Shown here one piece after another: positions 48,745 to 59,619 of a DNA stretch of 64,000 bases. Source of the stretch: Erythrophleum ivorense (taxonomy: Eukaryota; Streptophyta; Magnoliopsida; Fabales; Fabaceae). The notes below the pieces were generated by a model that saw only the letters and a list, made by a program, of their open reading frames with translations, searched no databases and was not told the DNA's origin. A program made the position numbers and the translations under genes. The DNA is taken from positions 9,096,556-9,160,555 of the forward strand of contig JAIUCV010000001.1 in the NCBI GenBank assembly GCA_026724425.1. The letters run 5' to 3'. Position 1 is the stretch's first letter; each line of letters begins with the position of its first letter.

Positions 48745-50700
48745 TATGCCTATTGATATTGTATCATTTACACTCAATAGTACCATTTTGATAATGAGCA
48801 TGAGGACAACTTAGGCTATGATAGATACCCATTTCATTTAATTGTTTGTGCAGTGAATGATATTCATCCCCCCAGTCAGATTGTAAAAGTTTAATCTTAT
48901 AATTAAAGGGCGTTCAACATGTAAACGAAATGATAAGAAGGCAAACGTGACTTCAAACTTTGATTTTAAAAGGGAAATCCAAGTAAATTTAGTAAAATCA
49001 TCAACAAACGTTACATAATACTAGAAACTAAATTTGGATGCAATTGGGGAAGGACCCCATACATAATTGAAAATTAAATGGAAAGGACTTAGAGATTGAT
49101 GAGCAGTATGAGGACAAGGCTGACAATGACTTTTGGCAACGCAAGAAGCTTGACAAAGATGAGTAGGTTTTGTTGTAGATACTAAGAAACCTTGAGAAGA
49201 GAGAACATGTTGAACAATTCTAAAAGCTAGGTGACCAAGATGTTGATGCCGTCAAAGAAATGAAGATTGTTCACTAAGATAGGCTTGTGAAGAGGTGGAG
49301 AGATGAAGAGGATAGAGGTGATTATTGTTGGACCCTTGGAAGAGAATGGTCTTCATGTTTTTGTCCTTCATAAGAAAATAAGAGTCCTAAAACTCAAAGA
49401 AAACACAATTATATTTTACAAAATTGGGAAATTGAGAGTACATTTTTGGAAAGTAATGGAACGTGTAAGAGTTAAGAGAGAAGAGAAGTGTTATTTGGAG
49501 TAGAAACTGTCCCAGAGCTACGATGATGAATGGGCAAGGGTGAATCATCACTGATGAGAATTTGATTAGTACCAATCTAGTTTTCAAAGGTAAGATTGAG
49601 ATTAGAAAGTTGATGGGTTATATGATGTGTTGCTCTAGTATTTAGATACCAAGCATAATCAACAAGGGAGAGTGTACAATAATTAGCTGTAAGTGAAGAA
49701 GGAGGAGGTGGTTGATGGGCCTAATTAAACCTATGATAATAGCTTAAAGCACTATGTTTGGGTTTTGAGCAAGTTTGGCAAACAACCCTAGGAGATACCC
49801 TAAACAAGGATTAGCCACCACTTGCACCATGACCACCACCTTTGTATGAGAAGCATCCACCACGACCACAAGTACCAAAAGGAGTGATTTTGCTACCATG
49901 AGGAGAAGAAATACTGGTAAAAACTTGTTTAGCAGCCATATTTGTAGTGATTGCATTAGTGGTCAATGGAACTATAGTGTGTAAGGAATATCTTGTTTCA
50001 AAGGATAATAGATGACTCTGTAGCCCTTTAGGTAAAAGAGTGCCAACACAAGTGGTGAGAGACACCACAATAGGGTCATGTTCAGGTCTAAGCCTAGACA
50101 ATAAGTGTGTAGCAAATTCAATACTAGCGAGAGGCTTCCCAGATGCAACAAAAGTGTCAGTGAGTGTTGTAACTTTCCAAAAGTACTCTACAATGGAATC
50201 TCCTCCTTTCTTTAATGCAGGAAGCTAATTGTGAATTTGAACATAACATGTTTGGCTCTGATTTACAAAGAGAACTTTAATTGCATTTCATATTGCTTAG
50301 GAGGTTTTGTTCTTAAACACTTAAGCAACCAAATTTTCAAATAAAGATGAGATTATAACAGGTAAAATTAGCTGGTCTTGAGTAAACCAACGAGTATATT
50401 TTAGGTTTGGTTCATTATTATCAAGAAAAGCAAGTAAAGGTGGAATTTTTCCATCAATGTAGCCAAAAAAGACCTTGGCCACAGAGATAAGGTTGGATTT
50501 GTGCCTTTCAAATTGAATGATTGTCATAATTGAGTTTTATAGTGAACAAGTGTAGTAAGGATGTGACAAAAGAGTTTTAGGATTGAGTGGTAGTATGAGG
50601 GAGGGAGGGAGGGAGGTAGATGATGATGATGATGGTGGTAGGTTAGAGTTATGCAATTGTGAGGTATTTTTTGCCATACTTAACATTGAAGGTTAAGTAT

Positions 50701-50714
50701 TGGCTCTAATACCA
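50701..50714 (-). other. Primer-binding site of the copia element
   Basis: In element orientation TGGTATTAGAGCCA follows the 5' LTR directly. This is one change from the TGGTATCAGAGC complement of initiator tRNA-Met used by most plant copia elements. Confidence 0.8.
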
Positions 50715-50953
50715 TATTAAAGTAAATCAAGGATCTTTTTCATTCATGAATTCATTATGCATAATGACCACTTTATATAGCTATAAATCAATAACTTTTA
50801 GGACACATGTGAGACAAAAAAAAAATCTGTTATAATAGAAAACACAAATACAAAATAAAAAATAACAAAATCCATACAAAAAACGTGACACTACTCAACT
50901 AGACACCTATACAGATGATGTGGCAATTCTAAATTGGGTAAGATGCTTTGACA
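50715..50953 (-). repeat. 5' LTR of the copia element
   Basis: 239 bp partner of 45366-45603, followed by the TTTAA duplication at 50954-50958. A GGGAGGGAGGGAGG/ATG-repeat tract (50596-50635) sits in the leader just inside. Confidence 0.85.
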
Positions 50954-50958
50954 TTTAA

Positions 50959-53042
50959 TCATTTTATTCTTTATTTATAATTATATTAATTTAAATAAAA
51001 AGTAATCTATAATATAAACTAATTTCATTTCTTTACTCCTTCTTCATGGGAGGAAACCTAGTAGGGACTAGGGGAATGGGGATAGAAACAATAATTTTCT
51101 TATCATGGTCTGATCGGGGATAAGGACGAGGGAAAAATTAGATGACAGGATGCCTCCCCACTCTTGCCCTCAAGGTTGTCATCCCTAATTATATATAGAA
51201 TATTTAAAATTTTAAATTATTTTAAAGACAATTATATTGTAAAAATTAAGTGAATTCATTAATTATAAAATTTTAAATTGTTTTTAATTTATTTAAAAGT
51301 TCAAAATTATATCCCATTAAATCTAAATAATATTTTTAATTTTTCAAAATTTCTTTTAATTTTATTTGAAAATTTCCGTTAGGAGGTCATCTTTATTTAG
51401 ATACTATCTTAATCCGTATATAGTATGAGAATAATCTATCCTCATTTCTACTTTCCAGATCAGGATTAGCATACTAGATATTTTATGTGCAGTGACGAAT
51501 CCAAAAAAGACATTTTGCAGTGGCTCTGGTCCTTGATGAGAAACGCGTCCGAATTCTCATATCTTACTCTTCTTATATATTTTCTTTTCTTGATGGCAAT
51601 TTACTACCCAATTGTGATGATTTCTTTATTCGAAAAATCTGAATTGCCCAGTTTTAGGATAAGCTTATACCACAATTTTGAACAAGTCCACGTTTTTCTA
51701 GATCATTTCTAAATTATTATCTGATTTGATATTATATTTGATAACTTAAGATTTTGATTTTTTTAAAAAAATTGGTTATGGGTTTTTTTTCCCTGAAAAA
51801 AGCTCCACCTCTTAAGAGATCATTTTTTTTTAAATCATTCGATTACTTTAATTATATAGTTATATATTTAATTATCGTACACATGAATTTCGAAATGATC
51901 TAACAATATAGAAATTCCACCTCTCAAAAAATCAAATCCTTGGTGTCAAAATAATTATATACGCTTAATTACCATGTCAATAGAAATTTTCATTTTAAAA
52001 GTTCACACATGCTTTTTGGAGTTTTTCCCAATTTGGTGATACAATTTATATATTTTGGATGTAATCAATATTTTAAAAAAGTATCCATATTTTAATTACC
52101 AATTTTTTTTTAACAAAGGTAGCTAATATTTATCACTAGATAAAGAGGGTTATAAACTCAAGGAGCACATTATCACTATAAAAAGGAAAATGATAACCAA
52201 AGAGTTAGTGTCATCTTATTAAATTAAATACAAACATTTATTTTGGTATGATAGTATGGAAGACTTCTTACAAAGAATCTAACCCCCCTCCCTGTGGCAG
52301 AGTACTAAATTACATTATAATATTTAATACATTATAATCTTAACTATGATATTTTAGATGTCAAATAAATGTTTGTTTTTGGAATGTTGATAGCCAAAAA
52401 TAGTTGTCTTTAGTACATTAATATTTAAAATGTCTAATATTATCTAAGATATTAGAAGATATAAAAATTACTCTTTTCTGTCCTAAGAGATGTCAAAAGT
52501 AAAATCTCTCCCCTATTTTATGAAAAAATATATAAAATTTTCTTGAAATTAAAAGATAATCAAAATACCTTCAAAGATAATATTGATTTCTTTTATTAAA
52601 GATATAACTTATTAGAAAATGTATTTTTTTAAAATTTTATATTAATTCTATTTATTTTGTGTTAAAAATATAAAGTCAACTTATTCTAAATTTTCTGTCC
52701 CAAAAAAAAAAACTAATTCTAAATTTAAATGTGATTATTTTGTATTGATCAAATGTATAGTTATTATTTATTAAATAAAAATGTATTTTAGTTAAAATAA
52801 GTATAATTGTAACTTTTTTTTTGGGGTTACAAAGAGGCCAATGTAGTGCACTTCTTGATTTTAGGAGAAGTGATTGTAATCTTTTAAAACAAATGAAAAA
52901 ATTATATCCTTTAAATATCTTTTAAGAGAGAAAAGAGTAATTTATTTAAAAATATAAGATAATGTTATTTTGAATGAGTATGAAATACCACTCTATAACT
53001 ATGATTGATTTCACATTTTACCAATTTGAATTTTTTCCATAT
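50959..53042. other. Intergenic DNA, no gene supported
   Basis: AT-rich DNA. A 75-codon frame (51485-51712), with a GC-richer start and a hydrophobic stretch in the middle, is not recognised. The words gcagtgacgaatcc at its start resemble a repeat terminus (compare 8311), so it may be transposon-derived. Confidence 0.4.
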
Positions 53043-53383
53043 TTATAAAGGCTAAATTGCATGTAATTTATTTGAATTTTAGATTATGTATAATAAACTT
53101 ACATACTTCTCAAAATTTGATAATGAACATTTTTAAACTTTTAAAATTATACTGATAACCCTTTTATTGTTAGTTAATTTGTTATTTTACTAACAAAATG
53201 TGATACATTAAAAAAATTATTTGTTTATAATCCAAAGTTTAAAGGAACTATTTGTACAAAAAAAATAAAATTTAAGAAATTGTCATTTACCTATCATATT
53301 TTGTTAGTAAAATAATTGATTGATTATTTGTACATGACTTAAAGTTTAAAAAAATTCGACAATTTAACCTTTTTATAAATTTC
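53043..53383. mobile_element. Foldback element, family A, unsplit copy 1
   Basis: Ends tttataaaggctaaattg (left) and caatttaacctttttataaa (right) are inverted. Inside, gttagttaatttgttattttactaac pairs with gttagtaaaataattgattg across a short centre. The same arm sequences flank the LINE at 29976-33163. Non-coding. Confidence 0.65.
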
Positions 53384-53394
53384 TAATAATACTT

Positions 53395-53850
53395 ATAGTA
53401 TATAAAATATTAAATTACACATAACTTTTCATAAATTTAAATTTTAAGTTATGTGTAGATAACTTTTAAACTTCAAAATTTAACTATGAATTCTTTTTAA
53501 ACTTTTAAATTTGTGCAAAGAACTTTTTTGCTATTAGTTAGTCTATTTTTTCATTATAGAATATGACATGTCAGTGGATTATCTACATATAACATAAAGT
53601 TTAGAGAGATTATTTATACATAATCTAAAATTTAAGGATATTATTTGTATAAAAAATAAAGTTTAAGGGGTTAATTGTTATTGATGAATTATGAGTGAAA
53701 ATAACATATTAGTTGTCAGAATAAAAGTTATTTGTATAAATTTAAAAGTTCAGACAAATTCATTGTCAAATTTTAAAAATTAAAAAATTATTTATACATA
53801 ATTTGAAATTCAAAGATTCTATAAAATATAATTTATATAAAATACTAAAA
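53395..53850. mobile_element. Foldback element, family A, copy 2
   Basis: The left arm (ttaaatttgtgcaaagaac ... ttagttagtctatttt) and right arm (atattagttgtcagaataaa ... ttaaaagttcagacaaattc) are inverted. The arms carry a sub-repeat of the form AAAGTTTAAGGNNTTATTTGTA several times. It lies almost directly beside copy 1. Confidence 0.6.
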
Positions 53851-54639
53851 GAATAAAAAATAATAATAAATGCCAAGTTGGCTAGCTCAACATGACCCAA
53901 GCCACTCCTCAAAATCTATGAACCCCGACTTTACAAAGGTATTAATTGCTATAATAAACACATTGGCAGCTTGAGCATTAATATTTGATTGAAGATCTTA
54001 AACTCCCTAATTGCTATACTATTTGGTTGAATTTCAATTACAATAATACCAAGTCATATTTCAATCATAATAATTAATTAATATAAGTCTTTATTGCAAT
54101 TATTCCTTCATTAGAAACTATGCAAAGAAAGTTTGAAACATTGCTCTGAAGTAAAATATTTGAGAGATGAAATAAAAAATGCGTCATTGTTCAAAAAGTT
54201 AGTACTTTAAATTTTATATGAGTATATTTAATAATATTTTTTTAACATATAACGATTAATTCAATTGTATTTTAGTCATTAAAATACACCTAAATTTTGG
54301 AGGAGTAAAATCCATAAAAAGGTAACCTATGTTGTCTCTTAAATCTTACTTTTATATATCTTGTTCGTATAAGATTAGATAGCCAAAAGTAAATCAAGGA
54401 AAGAAAAAAAGGACATCAAGTTTCTTGAGATGCAAAAGATCCAATTTCTTAAAGGAACATAGACATTGATGGTTCTTCAATGCACACCGTAGAAGTTCAA
54501 GAATTCCCAGAGAGGTAAGATTTGCTGTTTAGTGTACCAAAAAAATTAGAAATAAAATAAAAATAATAAATAGTTTTATAAATAAAAAATAACTTCCGTC
54601 CTATTATTTTAAAAAATAATAAAAAATAAATATTTTGTT

Positions 54640-54860
54640 TTTATATAATTTTTTATATTTTTATTGTTAAAATTTTTAATTAAAATATAATAAATATATA
54701 TTTTTTAATAATATTATGAGAAGTATATTATTGAATTAAAAAAATTACATAATTATCTATAAAAATATATTTATTATAATATTATTAAAAATTATATATT
54801 TATTATATTTTAATTAAAAAAATTGATAATAAAATATAAATAATTACATATAAATTTTTT
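54640..54860. repeat. AT-rich foldback element, family B, second copy
   Basis: A palindrome with arms of the type tttttaattaaaatataataaat, matching 28725-28937 in sequence and structure. It ends about 270 bp before the sterol desaturase start codon. Confidence 0.5.
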
Positions 54861-54992
54861 TAATTAGCTGATTAGATTGGTTCATAGTCATATCCTATTT
54901 TGTAATTATTTAATTAGCCTTAATTTATTATTAATTAATATTTATTTCATACAAACACAATTTATACGTTTATTTATTAGAAATCTAAAAGG

Positions 54993-54997
54993 CCAAT
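54993..54997 (+). promoter_or_regulatory. CCAAT box upstream of the sterol desaturase
   Basis: CCAAT lies 133 bp before the start codon and is followed by a C/T-rich tract (55030-55100) of the kind found around plant transcription starts. Assignment is by position only. Confidence 0.3.
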
Positions 54998-55129
54998 CGT
55001 ATTTCGTCCTGTTCCATATCCAGCTCACAACGCTCTTTTCTCTGTACGCCTTGCTTCTTTCTCTCTCCATCTTCTTCTTCCGAATCTCTCACTCTCTCAC
55101 ACATCTGTGCTTCATCTGTGGACTTTCCA

Positions 55130-58100
55130 ATGGACGACTCAAGTGAGTTTCTCCATCTGTTCGTTGAGGATGCCGACTTCTACAACCGCATTCTGCTTGG
55201 GGCCCTCCTGCCCGACTACTTGTGGGTCCCTCTCCCTCACTTCTTCCAGACGTGGCTCCGCAACTACATTGGGGGAACCCTCCTCTACCTTATTTCTGGC
55301 CTCTTGTGGTGCTTCTACATTTATTACTGGAAACGAAATGTTTATCTCCCTAAAGGTGAATATCATTGATTTCCTTGTTTCCAGCTTTTTCTTCTTGTGG
55401 TGGTCAATGGGGCGATGGGATTTTTTCTTTTTCTTTTTCCTTTTCTTCTTTCTGTTGTCTAGTTGTGAAGGTGTGACATATTCGAGGTCGGTTATGCTTT
55501 GACTGCTTGTTCTTAATCCTATTCCTTGTGTATTTGTTAATTGAATTATTGTACAGTAATATGAGCGTATACTTCCTTTTTGTTTGACCATAATCTGTTT
55601 ATACTCTCTTTTTTCTGTATAATCTTCTGGGCTGAGAAATTTTAGTTGAATAAATAGCAAATTGTTGACAGGGTGATTTTCGGGGGTTTATTTTATTCTG
55701 TTGCTTCTTAATAGTTATGATCAGATGTATTATATCTGATGCTTCTTTGATTTAAGTATTTTCCGTGATATTTAATTTTAATTCTTAGGAGCCTTCGCTT
55801 ACTCTTAATTTATTTGATTTTTTACGAGTATTGCTCAATATAATTTGTAATGCCTTCTTTTCCATTAACTAGTCTATGAAACTAATAAAACCTATGTTTC
55901 GTATCTTAGCTTTCTCCCGCATTTTGATATTTTCCTTATCTTGGATCTGTGTTCTGGCGCTTTTTTTTTTTTCCTTTCAATGCCAGACTGTTCGATAAGA
56001 TATGAGTGATCGGTCTTGTTCATTTGAAATGATTTAATCCCTGGAATATTGCAATCTAATCAGATACTCGGACTGATCCCTGTTTTTCCTATTTGTATTC
56101 ATGTAACATTTGACTTTAATCATGATTTTATATTAAATACACAGTTCAACCTGTAATCAGTTAATTTTGATATACCGATTTGGGTTAGATGAAACAAATT
56201 TCTCATTCCCGAGTCAATTGAGCCTGAGAGCAAGACATGCTAATTCTTTTTCTTCTTAACTATTACTGAACATCAACAACTGATAAGGTACAACTGTGCC
56301 CGTTCAGGGCAAAATTTTAGAACCGAATATGATGCCTGTGCCCCTGAATATGATTCACAATATATATGTTGTTAGTATTCTGTATGCATTACTGGATGAT
56401 TTTTATGTCATTGCATTGATGTCTTCTCAGGCTGCTAAACTATATGTTTCTGGTCTTTTATTTGTTAGCTGTGGAGAATCTGAGTCCTATTTCCTCTTTT
56501 GCTGCTTGGTGCTTACCTAAAAATTGTAATCTGGTACTAAAAGTCTGAAAGCATAGAAGAGGCATCATACCACCATGGGATTGTTCAACTGTTCAATATA
56601 TGAGAGTTTTTGCTCATCCTTGCACTTATTGACTAGAGACTCATTCATCGAATCCTGTGCTTATTCTATATATGTTTCTTCCTAAAATTAGCAATTGTTT
56701 ATTGGCCAGCCATATAGAACTGTCTCGAGTTCGTACTGTACTACACACATTGCAATTTGATGACTTGTTGAAACATGACTTAAATTTATTCTCACCATAA
56801 CTTGGCTACTTTCTTCATGGTTATAATTTATCATCCACAACTTAGAGATAAGCTGATGATTATATTTCTGTGTCTATGATGTCAATCAACTTAGCTTTGT
56901 CAGGACTCTGGCAATAGCATGAAGTAATCTGTTTCTGAGCCTCTGTTAAGTAAACTTGAGTTGGTTTTATCCATGTTTCATGGGTCCTAGAAGGTTGCTG
57001 AGTCAGCATCTATAAAATCTCAACTAATTAAAACTCTTGTTTGGGTTTTTGTTGGCAACTTATGTCATTTTTGAAGTAGCCTTATAAGTTGTTTCTGTGT
57101 GGGGGTCTCTGTGTGTTTGTTTCTTTCTGTGTGTAGGGTATCTATAGGGCTCTTCCTAATATCTTTTGCTTGACCTTTTGAAATATTCTATTGTAGATGC
57201 GATTCCCTCTCATAAAGCCATGCTCATGCAAATTTATGTTGCAATGAAGGCAATGCCTTGGTACAGTTTGCTTCCGACTCTTTCTGAGTACGTGACAGAA
57301 AATGGGTGGACAAAGTGTTTTCCTAGATCAAGTCATGTTGGTTGGCTTGCTTACCTTGTGTATATAGCAATTTATCTAATTATAGTGGAGTTTGGTATTT
57401 ATTGGATGCACAGAGAGTTGCACGACATAAAACCTCTTTATAAATATCTTCATGCTACCCATCACATTTACAACAAACAGAACACTCTGTCCCCATTTGC
57501 TGGTGAGTACATGATCTACTCAACTCAATATTCATAGTTTGTCAAGTTAATATTATTTTTTCTTTTCTTTTTCATTTCCTTGATTAGAAGAATAGTTGTT
57601 GGATTATATCAAATGGATTTTCATTTCTATCATGGTTTGTTTAATTATTGCATTCATTTGCTGTAATAGATGGTACTGATGTTGAAAGGAAGATTTTTAT
57701 TGGTACGATCGCCTTGATGTGTGTTTAGAGAGTGTTTTCCTAGGCAAATACTGTAGATAATCACTGTTATCACATCATGATTATGCTGAATGGAAAATTG
57801 AAAATAGGATGCAATGCCAATGCTGTAGGAGATCAAGATCACTCTACCTTTTAAGTGAAAATAGTCATTTTGGACCTTCATGAGGGACATATATATATAT
57901 ATATATATATACTTTTCACAAACTGTGAAGAGAACTGGGCTGGCAGTGAACCTGATGGTTAAGCTGAAAATTCCTTCAAATTGTATTATATTCTGTGTTT
58001 CTTCTTTATGGCCTTAATGACTTCTTATTAGCTGCAATATGCAGAAATAAACTAATTTACTAGGCAGAAATGCGTGTACTCCTATACTTACTACAAAATG

Positions 58101-59619
58101 TAATTAAAAATATTTTTTGTATATTTCTATTAAACTCTTTATCTAAATATCATCTTCTTTATTTTTTTAAAAAGTTATATGTTCGATTTATAAGTAGGGA
58201 TAAACTTTCAACAAGTTTTGGACAATTCTTAGCTTTCTAGATTTTTGAATATATGTATATATATTTTAATGCATATCATGTATTTCCTGTTTATGATTCT
58301 CTAACCTGTGTCTGCTATAAATTCAATAAGAAACAAAAACTAACAACGTAGAATGGGAAGAAAATATATGCAAGTGAACAGAATGGAAGTGAGGATTAAA
58401 TGGGAAGCACAAAGAATTGGAGACAAATTTTGAAAGGAAAGGGACTACCTGCAAAGAAAGACAAAATTCCTAATATGTACTTAGTGCCTTACATTTATGC
58501 ATTCTTAGGAGTCATGCCAGTAGTTGTCTTTTCATGTTTATATTCCATTTCATGTGGCTTTGGTACAATTATCTCTTACTTTCCTGGATTGAGGTGAGGG
58601 TAGTAGTCCTTGGAAATTCCTTCTAATGCATTATAAAAAATATATAAGATGCCGAGTCTTTTTTTTTTTTAAATTAATTTTGGTCATCAGAGGCTAATTC
58701 TCTTGAGAGTTTTTATAAATAGAAAATTGAAATAGTAGTTTGTCATGCAATTTGACCAGTAATTTGGTATCAGGGGTTGAAAAATCACTTATACATGCAA
58801 TGTTATGAAGAGAATCTGTAATTTAGTAATTAATGTAATTTAATTGAATTCATTTTTCGCACACAAATTAAAGCTGTAAAACTCTGTTACTTTAACTTAC
58901 ACTATATTATCTTTTTTGTTTTCTTCTTTGTTAAGAAGCTTATAATTAGTAAATTTGCTTGTTTAGTTACTCATGATAAGTTATTGATTTACAGATTCAT
59001 CGATTCCAATTCAGGGAAAATGGACTGCATGTTGAACTTTATTAAGAAAATTTACTTTGTCAAATGATGCCAAAAAGTAATGCTCCTAGTGCCTCAACAG
59101 TTTTCTTGCATCTCCTTTTGAGAAGTTTCGTTTATAATGCTTAATCAACTTTTTTACGTCAAGATGCAATTTAATGATGCATAATGTGTATCATTCTATC
59201 ACAAATTTTCATAATCTGCATCACTTTAATCTCCTCCACGATTGATGATTTTACATCAGCACTGTGATATAAGGTTGGACTTACTTTTTCCTCGTTTCTT
59301 CTGTCTTGTTTTCTTCTGCATCTCAGGTTTGGCCTTTCACCCTCTTGATGGCATTCTTCAGGCATTACCACACACCATTGCTCTGTTTATTGTTCCTACC
59401 CATTTTACTGCACATTTAGTGCTAGTGTTCATTGAGGGCATCTGGACTGCAAATATTCATGACTGCATTCATGCCAACTTGTGGCCTGTTATGGGTGCTG
59501 GCTACCACACCATTCACCATACTACGTACCGTCATAACTACGGCCATTTCACGATATGGATGGATTGGATGTTTGGCACTCTTCGTGATCCTTTGCACGA
59601 TGAAGGTAAGGTCATGTGA
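55130..59619 (+). CDS. STE1: Delta(7)-sterol C-5(6)-desaturase
   Basis: Three exons, 55130-55355, 57197-57502 and 59327-59619, with GT-AG borders and matching phases, give 274 residues, close to Arabidopsis STE1/DWF7 (281). The product is an ER membrane di-iron enzyme of the fatty-acid-hydroxylase superfamily. It inserts the C5 double bond (episterol to 5-dehydroepisterol) on the way to campesterol, sitosterol and brassinosteroids, using O2 and cytochrome b5. Histidine boxes are visible: HRELH (147-151), HATHH (161-165) and HTIHH (238-242), plus HDCIH (222-226). Hydrophobic helices lie near residues 48-68 and 125-146. The ATG at 55130 aligns with the family start and has a good context. The C terminus is short, and a GAAG|GTAAGG donor at 59606 could instead open a further intron, altering the last few residues. 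Confidence 0.93.

Larger units (their letters stand above)
45366..50953 (-). mobile_element. Complete but inactive Ty1/copia LTR retrotransposon
   Basis: A 5588-bp element in minus orientation, bounded by LTRs and a TTTAA duplication. Read on the minus strand it holds: gag (about 50690-49740), a decayed protease motif (LNTRATHHITH near 49650, where active copies have DTGA), a GAG-pre-integrase block (HQHLGHLAF near 49240), integrase (about 49150 to 47700, interrupted at 48744-47927), a Ser/Pro-rich linker, RVT_2 reverse transcriptase (about 47060-46540, ending VLMYIDDTIIMS) and RNase H (about 46150-45620; TNADCAGCLDN). Stops and frameshifts occur in every domain. The GYKW..KHKP...KGYHQ style resembles the Ale/Retrofit lineage, which is tentative. 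Confidence 0.9.

Noticed and set aside
48343..48801. 152-codon minus-strand frame as a separate gene
   Set aside because: It starts inside the copia integrase and runs across the insertion border, so it is a transposon-derived chimera, not a host gene.
55118..55129. Start of STE1 four codons upstream
   Set aside because: The upstream codon is GTG, not ATG, and the ATG at 55130 aligns with the start of the family protein.
55139..55660. 173-codon open frame on the minus strand
   Set aside because: It lies antisense to STE1 exon 1 and its intron, with a Lys run from a poly-T/C tract. The plus-strand exon has clear homology and splice sites, so this is a shadow.
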